Assembly (NCBI GenBank): GCA_035555975.1
Contig: DATMFV010000035.1
Location: 1 to 64,000 of the forward strand
Direction: 5' to 3'
DNA length: 64,000 bases
From: DATMFV01 sp035555975
Lineage (GTDB): Bacteria > Verrucomicrobiota > Verrucomicrobiia > Chthoniobacterales > Chthoniobacteraceae
Of this stretch, positions 42,301 through 49,849 are shown one piece after another; the first letter of the stretch is position 1, and each line of letters begins with the position of its first letter. The notes under the pieces are model-generated. The model made no database searches. It worked only from the letters and a program-made list of their open reading frames with translations, and had not been told where the DNA came from. The translations under genes and the position numbers were made by a program.

Positions 42301-43118
42301 TCGCGAAGGCCCCCTTCCGGGTCGGCATGGATGTGCAGGCGATCAGCAGGAAGGGGGTTGTCCATCGTGGAACGCTGCCTTGATCTGGCGGCGGTGGATG
42401 GGAGTGGCGCTTCCCCGGGTCCCTGCCGCCACGCGACTCCGGCGGGTGCTCCGTTGAGATAGATTTTGGCACCGTGGCTTTCATCCCAGACGGCGGCCAG
42501 ATGGACCCACTCCTCATCCGGCGGGAACACGCCTTTCGCCACGCATTTCACATGGGGTGTGATGACATAGACATCGCTTTTCTTTTCGTCACCTTCGAGG
42601 CCAAGCTGCCAGGGGATGACGGTCCTTGAGAGGGGATAAGGGGTCTCTCTGAGGGGATAACCTTTCAGTGAAAGCAACGGGCCGCTTCCCTTGCGAAAGA
42701 TTTCTCCCTTCCGGAACCAGCCCGCCAGCGTTCCGCGCCCGAGATTCATCCCGCCCAGAACCGTGGCCGTCATGTCACTCTGCGGGACCAGCATGAAACC
42801 GCCCCGGGCATCCTTTTTGATGCTCTCCTTCAACGAAGTCCGCTTTCCGGGGTAGGCGTTGTAAGGTGGCTTGGTATAAGCAAGTCTGTTGCCGCTTCTC
42901 CATGTCCGGGTCAGCCGTTTCTCGCCGGGAGCAAGGCTCAGGGCAGGCTCACCCTCCCTGAAATCGGCCACAACGCGCGGCTGCAACACGGCTTCGCCCG
43001 CTTGAGAAAAAGAATGGCAAACGCCTGCCCCCAGTGACAAGGCCGCTACCAGAAAAAGCAGGCCGTTCGAAAAACGGGGTAGGAAAGCCGGAGATGGAAG
43101 CGAGAGGATGGTATTCAA
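39303..43118 (-). CDS. Large secreted LamG-type glycan-active protein (cassette 3)
   Basis: The 1271-residue protein has a signal peptide (LLFLVAALSLGAGVCHSFS). A LamG/concanavalin-like domain spans about residues 90-300 (GTLAGWFRKGEIF, WVHLAAVWDESHGAKIYLNG, LRDLRIFDIALS). A long middle region, about residues 640-1080, is rich in helices and aromatic residues (WYEDDTDLLQDWLDL, ALYYFTHPRAEAPF) and suggests an alpha/alpha-barrel. A CARDB-like beta domain ends it (about 1170-1271). This layout resembles polysaccharide hydrolases or lyases, but no catalytic motif was identified. It is the last gene of cassette 3. Confidence 0.65.
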   Translation of the reverse strand: MNTILSLPSPAFLPRFSNGLLFLVAALSLGAGVCHSFSQAGEAVLQPRVVADFREGEPALSLAPGEKRLTRTWRSGNRLAYTKPPYNAYPGKRTSLKESIKKDARGGFMLVPQSDMTATVLGGMNLGRGTLAGWFRKGEIFRKGSGPLLSLKGYPLRETPYPLSRTVIPWQLGLEGDEKKSDVYVITPHVKCVAKGVFPPDEEWVHLAAVWDESHGAKIYLNGAPAGVAWRQGPGEAPLPSTAARSRQRSTMDNPLPADRLHIHADPEGGLRDLRIFDIALSAQGVKAVFKGEEPRREMTEPTQPNPPFRLASLGWNDAPDAAFLRVAPGKMRLLRQAPVLEAKENLRALGWLAVSGFVDEVFPCMYHGYTQGVDRELRLEFADAIAPNWIAGSGDFEGLIQAADGEAHPFRTTGPWFGKSIPSEARGTDLILTQKKGSLSNLSFYEVSETGADFPEGGRVYSLNEADGTIPLPPWKEREFYSIYPPGNRLIFAAGATQTPAATRTIPALAAWHLASPPMPEDDFPGQVGLRFRTTPLERPTRARIVIHDAFSPWRELSRLDFLLEPGADDQSHDLLFDLRDTLIAKGNVVWITVTFEHEVTLRTGTGGSELVLFSAGDKGKALALWRDWEWRSVRDRFEMLSEQRPWHSVGEGEESGWWLGVAMPNYEQIDRSLHVLREHFPDDPTIRALYYFTHPRAEAPFADLPLPETAGHPEWAVLTRETLRLYRQFADFWIDQRQHPNGELGNWYEDDTDLLQDWLDLTLISDPEGKYRRSLDRLAHGIATTYTRKDRPLLENGLNVRFTDTLHAYEEGLNIQPPDFVAHYGDPVKFQRLLDTVSRYDGFLLTPERNGVRRFVSEGSGRGYLDTYKVASGNPNDPYWYLFLHAGMVAAWYNNDPEIWSMLEAVARSGPGRGAEALLQAVFVKTGNPDVLASCFDAEAWKTNRILSSPHDALYPNTYLRVAGMDRKQTFERMAQNASSRYVSPDSTTMGWRDDRHQKNWLEWRLSGDESHLLTGLRALVRQLVFLMPAYTAAEQSGDRVSIPKQLISQLYLGGVPGSRNRHHYPDFAVSYRGLDDNFAARVLENTPQSVRVELYSFDEKPVSGEVVVWALEPGEYSITQSAEGSDAKLVTTRQFLKRGVAFPVTLPPHTPWLISIKQESSSPEPTVLGDAALSLESIRWENGVLHVPVYNLGVAPLEQVKVRLSSKEGRLFAEKTIPTLPGVKEWKLGVLELDFKVPPEAEIHLEVHASPEITKANNRAVFGFAESR

Positions 43119-43139
43119 TGGTGATGAGATGGAGGATGG

Positions 43140-43823
43140 CTAGTTCAACTTATCCGGATGCCGCCCCCGCAGGTCTTCAACGGCAAAGGTGGCTACATGG
43201 CCGTCGAGAAACAAGCCGTTAGCCCTATGACCGTGGCGGAAATCGACGTGGGTATTGGTATCAGGTCGATTGGGAGCGCCATTGTTGAAAGGCCAGCTAT
43301 TGCTTGAGATGAGGCAGGTGGAAAGCGTGGGGGTGGTGGCGTCGATCAGATAAAGGCGCTGCGCCGGAGCGGCCTCGACTCTGATATTCTGTTGCGCGAC
43401 CGGTTCAGACCCACCGATCTTGTGGTTAAATCCGTAAGACTGGTGGGCCAGCTTGTAGGCTCGATTCGTATCGGCGGGGCACCAGAACACTCCCACCGTC
43501 TTTGCTGTCCGATTTCTGTCACTGGCGGGATAAGACTGCATCAAATAGGCCTTGAGTGAGTCCTGCCAATGAACGCCGGAGGGGTTCTTTTCATCCTTGT
43601 ACGCGGGGTTAGCCCGGTTGGGAGGATAGCTACCGCCGTTTTCCACCATATAGAGATGCAGCGCCACACCGATCTGTCGCAGATGGCTGACGCACTCCGC
43701 AGCTCTTGCACGTTGCGAAGCCCTCGCCATCGCGCCAAGCCCAAGTGCCACGAGAAGCGCCACGACCGCCACACCCGCCAGGAGCGAGAGCAGCGTCATT
43801 CCCTGTTCTTTAGGGAAATTCAT
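43140..43823 (-). CDS. H-X9-DG pseudopilin (cassette 3), without Glu5
   Basis: The 227-residue pilin-like protein has the processing site QG/MTLLSLLAGVAVVALLVALG. Here residue +5 is Ser instead of the near-universal Glu, which normally guides subunit docking and methylation. The C-terminal H-x9-D-G motif is intact (FRHGHRANGLFLDGHVAT). Cysteines near residues 49 and 121 may form a disulfide. It lies between the PEP-CTERM gene and the 1271-residue gene; GTG 43835 is an alternative start. Confidence 0.8.
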   Translation of the reverse strand: MNFPKEQGMTLLSLLAGVAVVALLVALGLGAMARASQRARAAECVSHLRQIGVALHLYMVENGGSYPPNRANPAYKDEKNPSGVHWQDSLKAYLMQSYPASDRNRTAKTVGVFWCPADTNRAYKLAHQSYGFNHKIGGSEPVAQQNIRVEAAPAQRLYLIDATTPTLSTCLISSNSWPFNNGAPNRPDTNTHVDFRHGHRANGLFLDGHVATFAVEDLRGRHPDKLN

Positions 43824-43831
43824 GGCACATC

Positions 43832-44689
43832 TCACATTCCGACGTTGCTCCGTCCTTTAAGAAGCCGATGGCCTAGAAGCAATAGGACCGCCGCTCCCAT
43901 CAAGGCTACCGTCCCCGGCTCGGGAATCGTCTGGATGGAGATCGACCCAAGGGAAATCGCCGCCACAGAGGGGTTGGCTTCCGACCCACCCTTGGGAGCG
44001 ACATTAAAATTCAAGTATCCCCCCACCAGATTGGTGCCTTGATAACTCAAGGGACCGGAAGTAAAATCATCCCCCAGCGTCGTCAGATTCCTGATGGTGA
44101 CCACATAAGTATCAGGGGAAACATGGATGGAAAAATCGTAGACATTGTTCTGGAAAAGCTGCAACCCGGTGTCAACGGACGTCGACGAGTTTCCATCATA
44201 TAGCCTCCAGTTTCCTCCGGACGTCGCTTCGATGAACCAGGAGGCATCGTTGATAGACTTCGTTGTTATGGATGCATCGAGAAACTGGACATGCGTCAGA
44301 TCCGCCGGATCACTATCCAGCCGGAACTGAAACGAAACGACATGCCCGGCTCCCACATACGCGGTATCATACCGGCGATAAAACCTGCGCGAAGGGTCGG
44401 CACCTGAAACGTTTTTTTCGACGGTAAACTGCAATCGGTTTTTCCCGGGAGTCAACGAGCCGGTCTCAAGCACCACAGCAGAGGAAGGGAAACCGTTCCC
44501 TCCCTGGGCCCATGCGTTAAGCCAACCCTCTCCGGCCAGCCCCGGCCACGTATCCGCGCCGCCGCTGAAGTCGGCAGTGATCACCGCTGCGGAGGCCGGT
44601 TGAAGATAAAACAATCCAAGAAAAACGGCAAGAAGGGCTCCCAAGCTGTTAAGGATCGGGTTTGTCTGGGGTGTACGGTCGGTTTTCAT
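43832..44689 (-). CDS. PEP-CTERM surface protein (cassette 3)
   Basis: The 285-residue protein has an N-terminal signal (ILNSLGALLAVFLGLFYLQPASA). The beta-rich body looks like a jelly-roll (DFSGGADTWPGLAGEGW, NRLQFTVEKN, GHVVSFQFRLDSD), and the end is IPEPGTVALMGAAVLLLLGHRLLKGRSN. Its start codon at 44689 lies inside the last 41 bases of the GntR gene on the same strand, so the two are translated from one message. The body may bind a carbohydrate. Confidence 0.82.
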   Translation of the reverse strand: MKTDRTPQTNPILNSLGALLAVFLGLFYLQPASAAVITADFSGGADTWPGLAGEGWLNAWAQGGNGFPSSAVVLETGSLTPGKNRLQFTVEKNVSGADPSRRFYRRYDTAYVGAGHVVSFQFRLDSDPADLTHVQFLDASITTKSINDASWFIEATSGGNWRLYDGNSSTSVDTGLQLFQNNVYDFSIHVSPDTYVVTIRNLTTLGDDFTSGPLSYQGTNLVGGYLNFNVAPKGGSEANPSVAAISLGSISIQTIPEPGTVALMGAAVLLLLGHRLLKGRSNVGM

Positions 44690-45791
44690 GAGTTTTTCCT
44701 TTTGACGGCGGGAGCAGCGTTCCCTTGTCCACAAAGTGCGTGGGGATGAGTTCCTGCACGCTATGAAAGGGATTCCGGATGATCTCGTGCAGCCCTTCCA
44801 CCAGGCGTTTTCCCAGTTTTGGAAATGGCAATACAAACCCGGAAGTCAGGGCCGATTCTTCATCGTCACAGGCCGCGCAGATCACCGAGACATCCCCCGG
44901 GACGCTCAATTCGTGATACTCAAGCTGCTTGAGGACCGGCGCGACCAGAAGCCTGCGGAGAAAAATAGCCGTCGGCGGCTCGGGCAGTGCCAGAAGATCC
45001 CCGACGGTTTCTTTCACGTCACGGACGGCTCCGTCGGGTTGCCGCTCCAGCAACCGCCAGTAGGGGTTGAGATTATAATGAATATCCGCATCGCAAAGCG
45101 CCCGGATAAAGTCGGTTTTAAAGGACTCATAAAGCCCCGCCGTATCGGTTTCGTAGGCCAGCACCGCAATGCGCCGGTGTCCGGCGGCGGCGAAACGCGC
45201 GGTCATGGAGCGCATATCGTCGGCGTGGTCGAAACTGACATAGTTCATCGCGGTGGCACCAACCGGCATATTGGCGGTAATCACCGGAAAGCCTTCCTCT
45301 TTCAACTCTTTGACCTCCAACAAAGCATCCGAACCAAGAACGATCAGCCCCTTCAAACCCTGGCGCTCGCACCACTCGCGGTTGAGCGCTTCGCCCGAAG
45401 CGATCCGGGGCAGTATCACGACGGAAGCATCCATGTTGTGAGCAGCATCCAGGATACTATTCACGAGAGACGATACGTAGTCGCCTTTCCAGGAAGGAGT
45501 GCGACCGTAGACCCCAATGATGAGGTTCACTTTACCCGAACCAGGCGTCGCTCCCTTCTCCATCGCCGCAAAAACCCCCTGTCGGGGGAGCACCGTCACC
45601 AGTCCTTCCCGCTCCAGACTCTTGATCGCCAGCGCCACGGTGCGGGGAGAGACCTGATACTCCTGCGACAAAGCCGTTACGGGAGGAAGTGCCACCTCCG
45701 CCTGCCATTCTCCCCCCCGAAGCCGCTGGCCGAGGTTTTCGATGATCCGGGCGGTTTTGGTACCCTTGGTCGGTAGAGTCGTTGAAGTCAT
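44649..45791 (-). CDS. GntR/LacI-type transcriptional regulator (cassette 3)
   Basis: The 380-residue product combines a GntR winged helix (about residues 12-75: ARIIENLGQRLRGGEWQAEVALPPVTALSQEYQVSPRTVALAIKSL) with a LacI-like sugar-sensing domain (about 85-360). This is the architecture of AraR-type regulators. It is the first gene of cassette 3, overlapping the PEP-CTERM gene, so it probably controls its own operon in response to a sugar. A candidate promoter and an imperfect palindrome lie upstream. Confidence 0.9.
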   Translation of the reverse strand: MTSTTLPTKGTKTARIIENLGQRLRGGEWQAEVALPPVTALSQEYQVSPRTVALAIKSLEREGLVTVLPRQGVFAAMEKGATPGSGKVNLIIGVYGRTPSWKGDYVSSLVNSILDAAHNMDASVVILPRIASGEALNREWCERQGLKGLIVLGSDALLEVKELKEEGFPVITANMPVGATAMNYVSFDHADDMRSMTARFAAAGHRRIAVLAYETDTAGLYESFKTDFIRALCDADIHYNLNPYWRLLERQPDGAVRDVKETVGDLLALPEPPTAIFLRRLLVAPVLKQLEYHELSVPGDVSVICAACDDEESALTSGFVLPFPKLGKRLVEGLHEIIRNPFHSVQELIPTHFVDKGTLLPPSKGKTHENRPYTPDKPDP

Positions 45792-45802
45792 TATTCAGGT
45801 GA

Positions 45803-45831
45803 AGTATTCAGTTTATGATTCACAACGTCAA
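45803..45831 (-). promoter_or_regulatory. Candidate sigma-70 promoter of the GntR operon
   Basis: On the minus strand TTGACG (45826-45831) and AATACT (45803-45808) are 17 bases apart, a good -35/-10 arrangement. Transcription would begin only a few bases before the start codon at 45791, giving a very short leader. An imperfect inverted repeat, TTCGTCC near 45865 and GGAACGAA near 45876, lies 30-50 bases further upstream. Confidence 0.4.
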
Positions 45832-45900
45832 GCCTGAATTCTTTTCAAAACATAAAAAACAGATTTCGTCCGAACGGAACGAATCAGCCCATTGACAAAT

Positions 45901-45918
45901 GGCGGTCGAATGACCGCC
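45901..45918 (-). terminator. Hairpin after the murein peptide amidase gene
   Basis: GGCGGTC-GAAT-GACCGCC is a perfect 7-bp stem just beyond the stop of the M14 gene (45941). There is no strong T run. It probably separates the Mpl transcript from the GntR operon promoter. Confidence 0.45.
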
Positions 45919-45940
45919 GCAGGGGAAAAACAGGGTGGTT

Positions 45941-46738
45941 CTACAACCGGACTCTTCTCCGGAGAGACCACCCTCTTTCGCGGCGTTCCGCGATGGCGCG
46001 GTTGACGCATTCGCCGATCACCAGTTTCTGGACCTTCACCCGCGTTTCGAGGGCGAACTCGCTCGGCGTTTCGATGGTGAACGTCCGCCGCGAGTGGTGG
46101 AGGTGGAGGTGAAGCGCCTCGGGGGTCAAAGGAATGGAGGCGGCCTTGAACCGGCGCTGCACCAGCCCGGTGCGCGAGACCCGGCGACCGTCGATGGTCC
46201 GGCGGGTCTCGATCGGCATGAGCGGTTCGACCAGCCGCAGCAGGTCGTCGCCCCAGGTCGGCGCGGCGCTCTTGATCTCGTAGAGGTAAAAACCGTGGCC
46301 GTCGTAATCCTCGTGCAACATCAGCGCGAGCGAGAAACGGTAGGGGCGGACCAGCGCCTTGAGCGCCCTGACCTGCCCGTTTTCGTCGTGGTGAAACGCC
46401 CGGTTGAGGTCGTTCTGCCGCCGGTCAAACCGGCTGTTGTTGGCGAGGCCCCACGGGTTGAGGCACGGGAAGATCAGGCACCCGAGTTGGCGAAGCTGCG
46501 CGACGTTCTCTTCCGCCCAGCCGATGAGCCCCTCCGTCCCCGCCGCCTCGTCGCCATGAATCCCGGCGGAAAGATAAATCCCCCCGTCGGGGGTGCGGTC
46601 GCGCGAACGGAGGTAAAAGACCTCGTACCCGTCGGCCTCGGCCAGCACCTCCATCTCCAGACGCGCCGCCCGGGCCACCCTGCGCCAGCGACGTTCCAGG
46701 CGCACCGGGTCGTGACAGGCATACAGGAAAGGGTTCAC
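45941..46738 (-). CDS. M14 metallopeptidase, MpaA-like murein peptide amidase
   Basis: The 265-residue product belongs to the M14 zinc carboxypeptidase superfamily. Zinc residues are in SAGIHGDEAAGTEGL near residue 58 (H-x-x-E) and LMLHEDYDGHG near 141. The compact size and lack of a signal peptide fit cytoplasmic MpaA, which cuts the gamma-D-Glu-diaminopimelate bond of murein tripeptide. The GTG start overlaps the mpl stop (GTGA), and mpl works on the same tripeptide, which supports a role in peptidoglycan recycling. Confidence 0.75.
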   Translation of the reverse strand: MNPFLYACHDPVRLERRWRRVARAARLEMEVLAEADGYEVFYLRSRDRTPDGGIYLSAGIHGDEAAGTEGLIGWAEENVAQLRQLGCLIFPCLNPWGLANNSRFDRRQNDLNRAFHHDENGQVRALKALVRPYRFSLALMLHEDYDGHGFYLYEIKSAAPTWGDDLLRLVEPLMPIETRRTIDGRRVSRTGLVQRRFKAASIPLTPEALHLHLHHSRRTFTIETPSEFALETRVKVQKLVIGECVNRAIAERRERGWSLRRRVRL

Positions 46739-48156
46739 GTCAGTGCCGGAGCGGCTCCTTTCTCCAACGCAGCCAGCAGGCGGGCATGAATCCCGTCAAA
46801 CCCGCCGTTGCTGAAGACGACGATGACATCGCCTTCGGCCGCCAGCGGCGTGAGCCGTTCGATGATCCGCTCCACATCGGGCTCGTAAAAGGCGACCTTG
46901 CCGTGGGCGGTCAGGTCGGCGATCACCTTTTGCGGGTTGAGCCGTTCGGCTTCGGGGATCTGCTCCAGCCGGGCGACCTGCGAAAAAAGCACACCGTCGG
47001 CATCGGCAAAAGCGAGCGGGAGCTGGTCCTGAAAGACGGCGCGCCGGGTGGTGTTGGAACGCGGTTCAAAGATCGCCCAGAGCCGCGCCCCGGCGTACTG
47101 CCGACGCAGCCCGGCCAGCGCCTGCCGGATCGCCGTCGGGTGGTGGCCGAAGTCGTCGATCACCTTGATCCCCCGCGCTTCACCGCGCACTTCCTGCCGC
47201 CGGCGGATGCCCTGGAACGACGCCACGGCGCGCGCGATCGCCTCCATCGGGACGCCGTAGAAATGGGCGGCGGAAATGGCCATCGCCGCGTTGCGGACAT
47301 TGTACTCGCCCGACATCGGCAGCGTAAACCGGTTCCCGAGCAGCGTAAAGCGGCTCTCCCCGGCTTCGTACCCGATTTCGGTGATCCGCCGGTCGCTCGC
47401 CTCGCTCAAGCCAACCTTGAGCACCGGCGCGGGACAGGTCGAGGCGACATCGAGACTGTTGGCATCGTCGGCATTGACCAGCACCACCCCGTTGCCGGGG
47501 ACGATGTTGAGCAGCCGCCGGAAACTGAGCTTGATCTCGTCGAGATGGTTGAAGATGTCGGCGTGATCAAACTCGATGTTGTTGACGATCACCAGTTCGG
47601 GCAGGTAGTGGACGAACTTGGAGCGTTTGTCAAAAAAGGCGGTGTCGTACTCGTCCCCTTCAAGGATGACATGCTGCGAATCGCGAAAACGCGCCCCCTG
47701 CCCGAGGTTTTTGGGCAGGCCGCCGATCAGGTAGCTCGGCTCCAGCCCGGCGGATTCGAAGATCCAGGTCAAAAGCGAGGTGGTGGTCGTCTTCCCGTGC
47801 GTGCCGGTGACGACGAGGTTGCGCTTGCCCCGCAGGAAGAATTCCTTGAGCGTTTCGGGAAGCGAAAGGTAGTAGCGCTTCGAATTGAGGACCGCCTCGA
47901 CCTCCGGGTTGCCCCGCTTGATGGCGTTGCCGACGACGACCAGTTGCGCCTCCTGCGGCAGGTTTTCCGCGGCGTAGCCGGAATGGAGGGCGATGCCCCG
48001 TTCCTCCAGGAAGGTCGACATCGGCGGATAGACGTTTTCATCGGAGCCGGTGATGGTGTAGCCGCGTTCGCGCAGGGCGGCGGCGACGGCTCCCATGGCG
48101 GTGCCGCAGATGCCGAGGAAATGGATGTGTTCGATCGGACGGTTGCCTTCTTTCAT
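46735..48156 (-). CDS. mpl: Mpl, murein tripeptide ligase
   Basis: Mpl joins recycled L-Ala-gamma-D-Glu-meso-DAP to UDP-MurNAc using ATP, bypassing MurC-E. The 473-residue product has the Mur-ligase N-terminal domain (HIHFLGICGTAMGAVAAALRERGYTITGSD). The ATP loop VVTGTHGKTTTTSLL lies near residue 115, EGDEYDTAFFDKRSKF near 166 and IDDFGHHPTAIR near 335. GICGTAMG and the EYDTAFFDKRSKF segment separate Mpl from MurC. It is coupled to the MpaA-like gene downstream. Confidence 0.95.
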   Translation of the reverse strand: MKEGNRPIEHIHFLGICGTAMGAVAAALRERGYTITGSDENVYPPMSTFLEERGIALHSGYAAENLPQEAQLVVVGNAIKRGNPEVEAVLNSKRYYLSLPETLKEFFLRGKRNLVVTGTHGKTTTTSLLTWIFESAGLEPSYLIGGLPKNLGQGARFRDSQHVILEGDEYDTAFFDKRSKFVHYLPELVIVNNIEFDHADIFNHLDEIKLSFRRLLNIVPGNGVVLVNADDANSLDVASTCPAPVLKVGLSEASDRRITEIGYEAGESRFTLLGNRFTLPMSGEYNVRNAAMAISAAHFYGVPMEAIARAVASFQGIRRRQEVRGEARGIKVIDDFGHHPTAIRQALAGLRRQYAGARLWAIFEPRSNTTRRAVFQDQLPLAFADADGVLFSQVARLEQIPEAERLNPQKVIADLTAHGKVAFYEPDVERIIERLTPLAAEGDVIVVFSNGGFDGIHARLLAALEKGAAPALT

Positions 48157-48210
48157 GAAAAAACAGCTTCAAAGTATCCGGCCCTTCTCACGGGATGCAA
48201 AAGAAAAAGT

Positions 48211-48231
48211 GTCCAACACTGCGGACGGCAC
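48211..48231 (+). repeat. Dispersed GTCCAAC intergenic repeat, copy 3
   Basis: Third copy of the element at 2673-2693 and 30916-30936. It lies between the end of the sensor kinase gene and the start of mpl. Further similarity to copy 1 (GGTCAAC about 20-30 bases later) suggests that the repeat unit is longer than its core. Confidence 0.55.
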
Positions 48232-48270
48232 GGAGGTCGCTCCAGTGGCACCAGGTCAACGGCATGGCTC

Positions 48271-49737
48271 TCAAACCCGCCCCGGCACCTTCGGCACGGT
48301 GCAGGTGACGACGGTCCCCCCCTGCGGGCGGCGATCGATCACCAGATGGGCGCCGATCGCCCGGCTCCGGTAGTGCATGATGTGGAGCCCGAGCCCGGAA
48401 CCGGCGTCGCTGGGAACCGGGCGCGACCCGGAAAAGCCGATCCCGTTGTCCTTCACGCTCAGGACGATGGCGCGCTGGTTGTTGGCGAGCGAAATCTGCA
48501 ACTGCGACGCTGCGGCATGCTTGATGGCGTTGTGTACCGCCTCCTGCGCGATCCGGAAAAGGTGAACCTCCACCGAGGGGTCCGCAAAATTGACCCGGCG
48601 CGGCAGGCGCAGCGAACAGCGAATCCGCCCGATGGCGCGGGCCTGCTCGGCGAGATCGCGCAAGGCGTCGTTGAGCCCTTCGTCCTGCTCCAGCGGCAAA
48701 GTCGAGAGCCCCTTGACCAGCGAGCGGACTTCCGTGATCGCCTCCTTGACCAGCGAGGTGATCTGCCGCGCGTCGTCGGCCTGTTTAAGCCCGAGGCGCA
48801 GCAGTTCCTCAAAGAGGACGTTGCCGAGCAGCGAGATGCCGACGAGGTATTGGCAAAGGTTCTCGTGAAGCTCCTGCCCGAGGCGCTGCTTTTCCTTGTC
48901 GCTGGTGTCGATGATCTCGCGCTCCATCGCCCGCACGCCCGAGACATCGCGCACGATCCCGAAGACCCCCTTGAGCCTTCCGGCGGAGGTCCGGTGCAAC
49001 CCCTTGGTGACGAGCACCGTCCGCATCCCGCGTCCGGTCACGACATTGGTCTCAAAAGTGAGAGTCGAAGCAGAAGTGATCACCTCGTCGTTGCGATCGA
49101 GCAGGAGCCGAGCGATCGGTTCGGGAAGGGTGCCGACGATTTTTTTGCCGATCACCTCCCGACCGGGAAGCTCCAGCCACGGCTCCATCGCCGGGTTGGC
49201 GAGGAGGAGGCGTCCCGTCGGGCTGCAAAGAAAGACGCCATCGCCGGTTTCGGCAAGGAGATCCTTGAGAAAGGTCCGCCCCTGGTAGAGCGGTCGCGCA
49301 CGCGGGGGCGGCGGCTCCTCGACGTGGTGCGCCAGCACGGCTCCCCCGGTATCCGAAGGGAGCGCGTTGGCATCGACCCAGAGTCGCGCCGGGGCGCTCT
49401 TGCGCGGTCCGTCCTGCCCGCAGGCGAGGGTCTGTTCAAAGGAACAACGGGAGATCTCGCCCTGGAAGACCTCCTCCAGCAGATGGCGCGTCACCGCGAC
49501 ATCGGCTCGCCCGGGGGGTGTGGCGGACACCCGGTTCTGGAAGGTGTCGAGGTAATTCATGCCGACTCCGTAAGGAGCAGGATCGACACCAGACTTCACC
49601 AGCCAGCTCCGCCAGGCGTCGTTGGCGAAAAGAATCTCGCCCACGCGGTCGACGATCACAATCGGGTGGGGAAACGCCCGGGAACCGCGACGTTCTTCGC
49701 CGGTTGCTCTCTGACCCTCCGCATCGTCCTTTCCCAT
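48271..49737 (-). CDS. PAS-domain sensor histidine kinase (NarL/DegS class)
   Basis: The 488-residue cytoplasmic kinase has two PAS domains (about residues 20-115 and 155-280; FPHPIVIVDRVGEILFANDAW and LLAETGDGVFLCSPTGRLLLANPAM). A HisKA_3 dimerisation helix follows with LGQELHENLCQYLVGISLLGN, where His is the likely phosphorylation site, near residue 305. The HATPase domain has EAVHNAIKHA, DNGIGF and GSGLGLHIM. No membrane segment and no response regulator are nearby, so its partner is elsewhere. The ATG at 49737 is chosen; upstream codons are unlikely. Confidence 0.9.
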   Translation of the reverse strand: MGKDDAEGQRATGEERRGSRAFPHPIVIVDRVGEILFANDAWRSWLVKSGVDPAPYGVGMNYLDTFQNRVSATPPGRADVAVTRHLLEEVFQGEISRCSFEQTLACGQDGPRKSAPARLWVDANALPSDTGGAVLAHHVEEPPPPRARPLYQGRTFLKDLLAETGDGVFLCSPTGRLLLANPAMEPWLELPGREVIGKKIVGTLPEPIARLLLDRNDEVITSASTLTFETNVVTGRGMRTVLVTKGLHRTSAGRLKGVFGIVRDVSGVRAMEREIIDTSDKEKQRLGQELHENLCQYLVGISLLGNVLFEELLRLGLKQADDARQITSLVKEAITEVRSLVKGLSTLPLEQDEGLNDALRDLAEQARAIGRIRCSLRLPRRVNFADPSVEVHLFRIAQEAVHNAIKHAAASQLQISLANNQRAIVLSVKDNGIGFSGSRPVPSDAGSGLGLHIMHYRSRAIGAHLVIDRRPQGGTVVTCTVPKVPGRV

Positions 49738-49849
49738 ATTCAAGGTGCGGGGGTTTGACTTCAAAGCCCCGCGGTATTCAAAACAAGACCCCTGGCACCT
49801 GCTCCCCCGGGGTAAGATTCCGAAGGGGAGCCTGCCGTCTTTGCCTCCT

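Noticed and set aside
46786..49758. A 990-codon open frame on the plus strand
   Set aside because: It is antisense to mpl and the sensor kinase, both of which have clear motifs. Its sequence is the Arg/Asp/Gly/Pro-rich type expected of a shadow frame in high-GC DNA.
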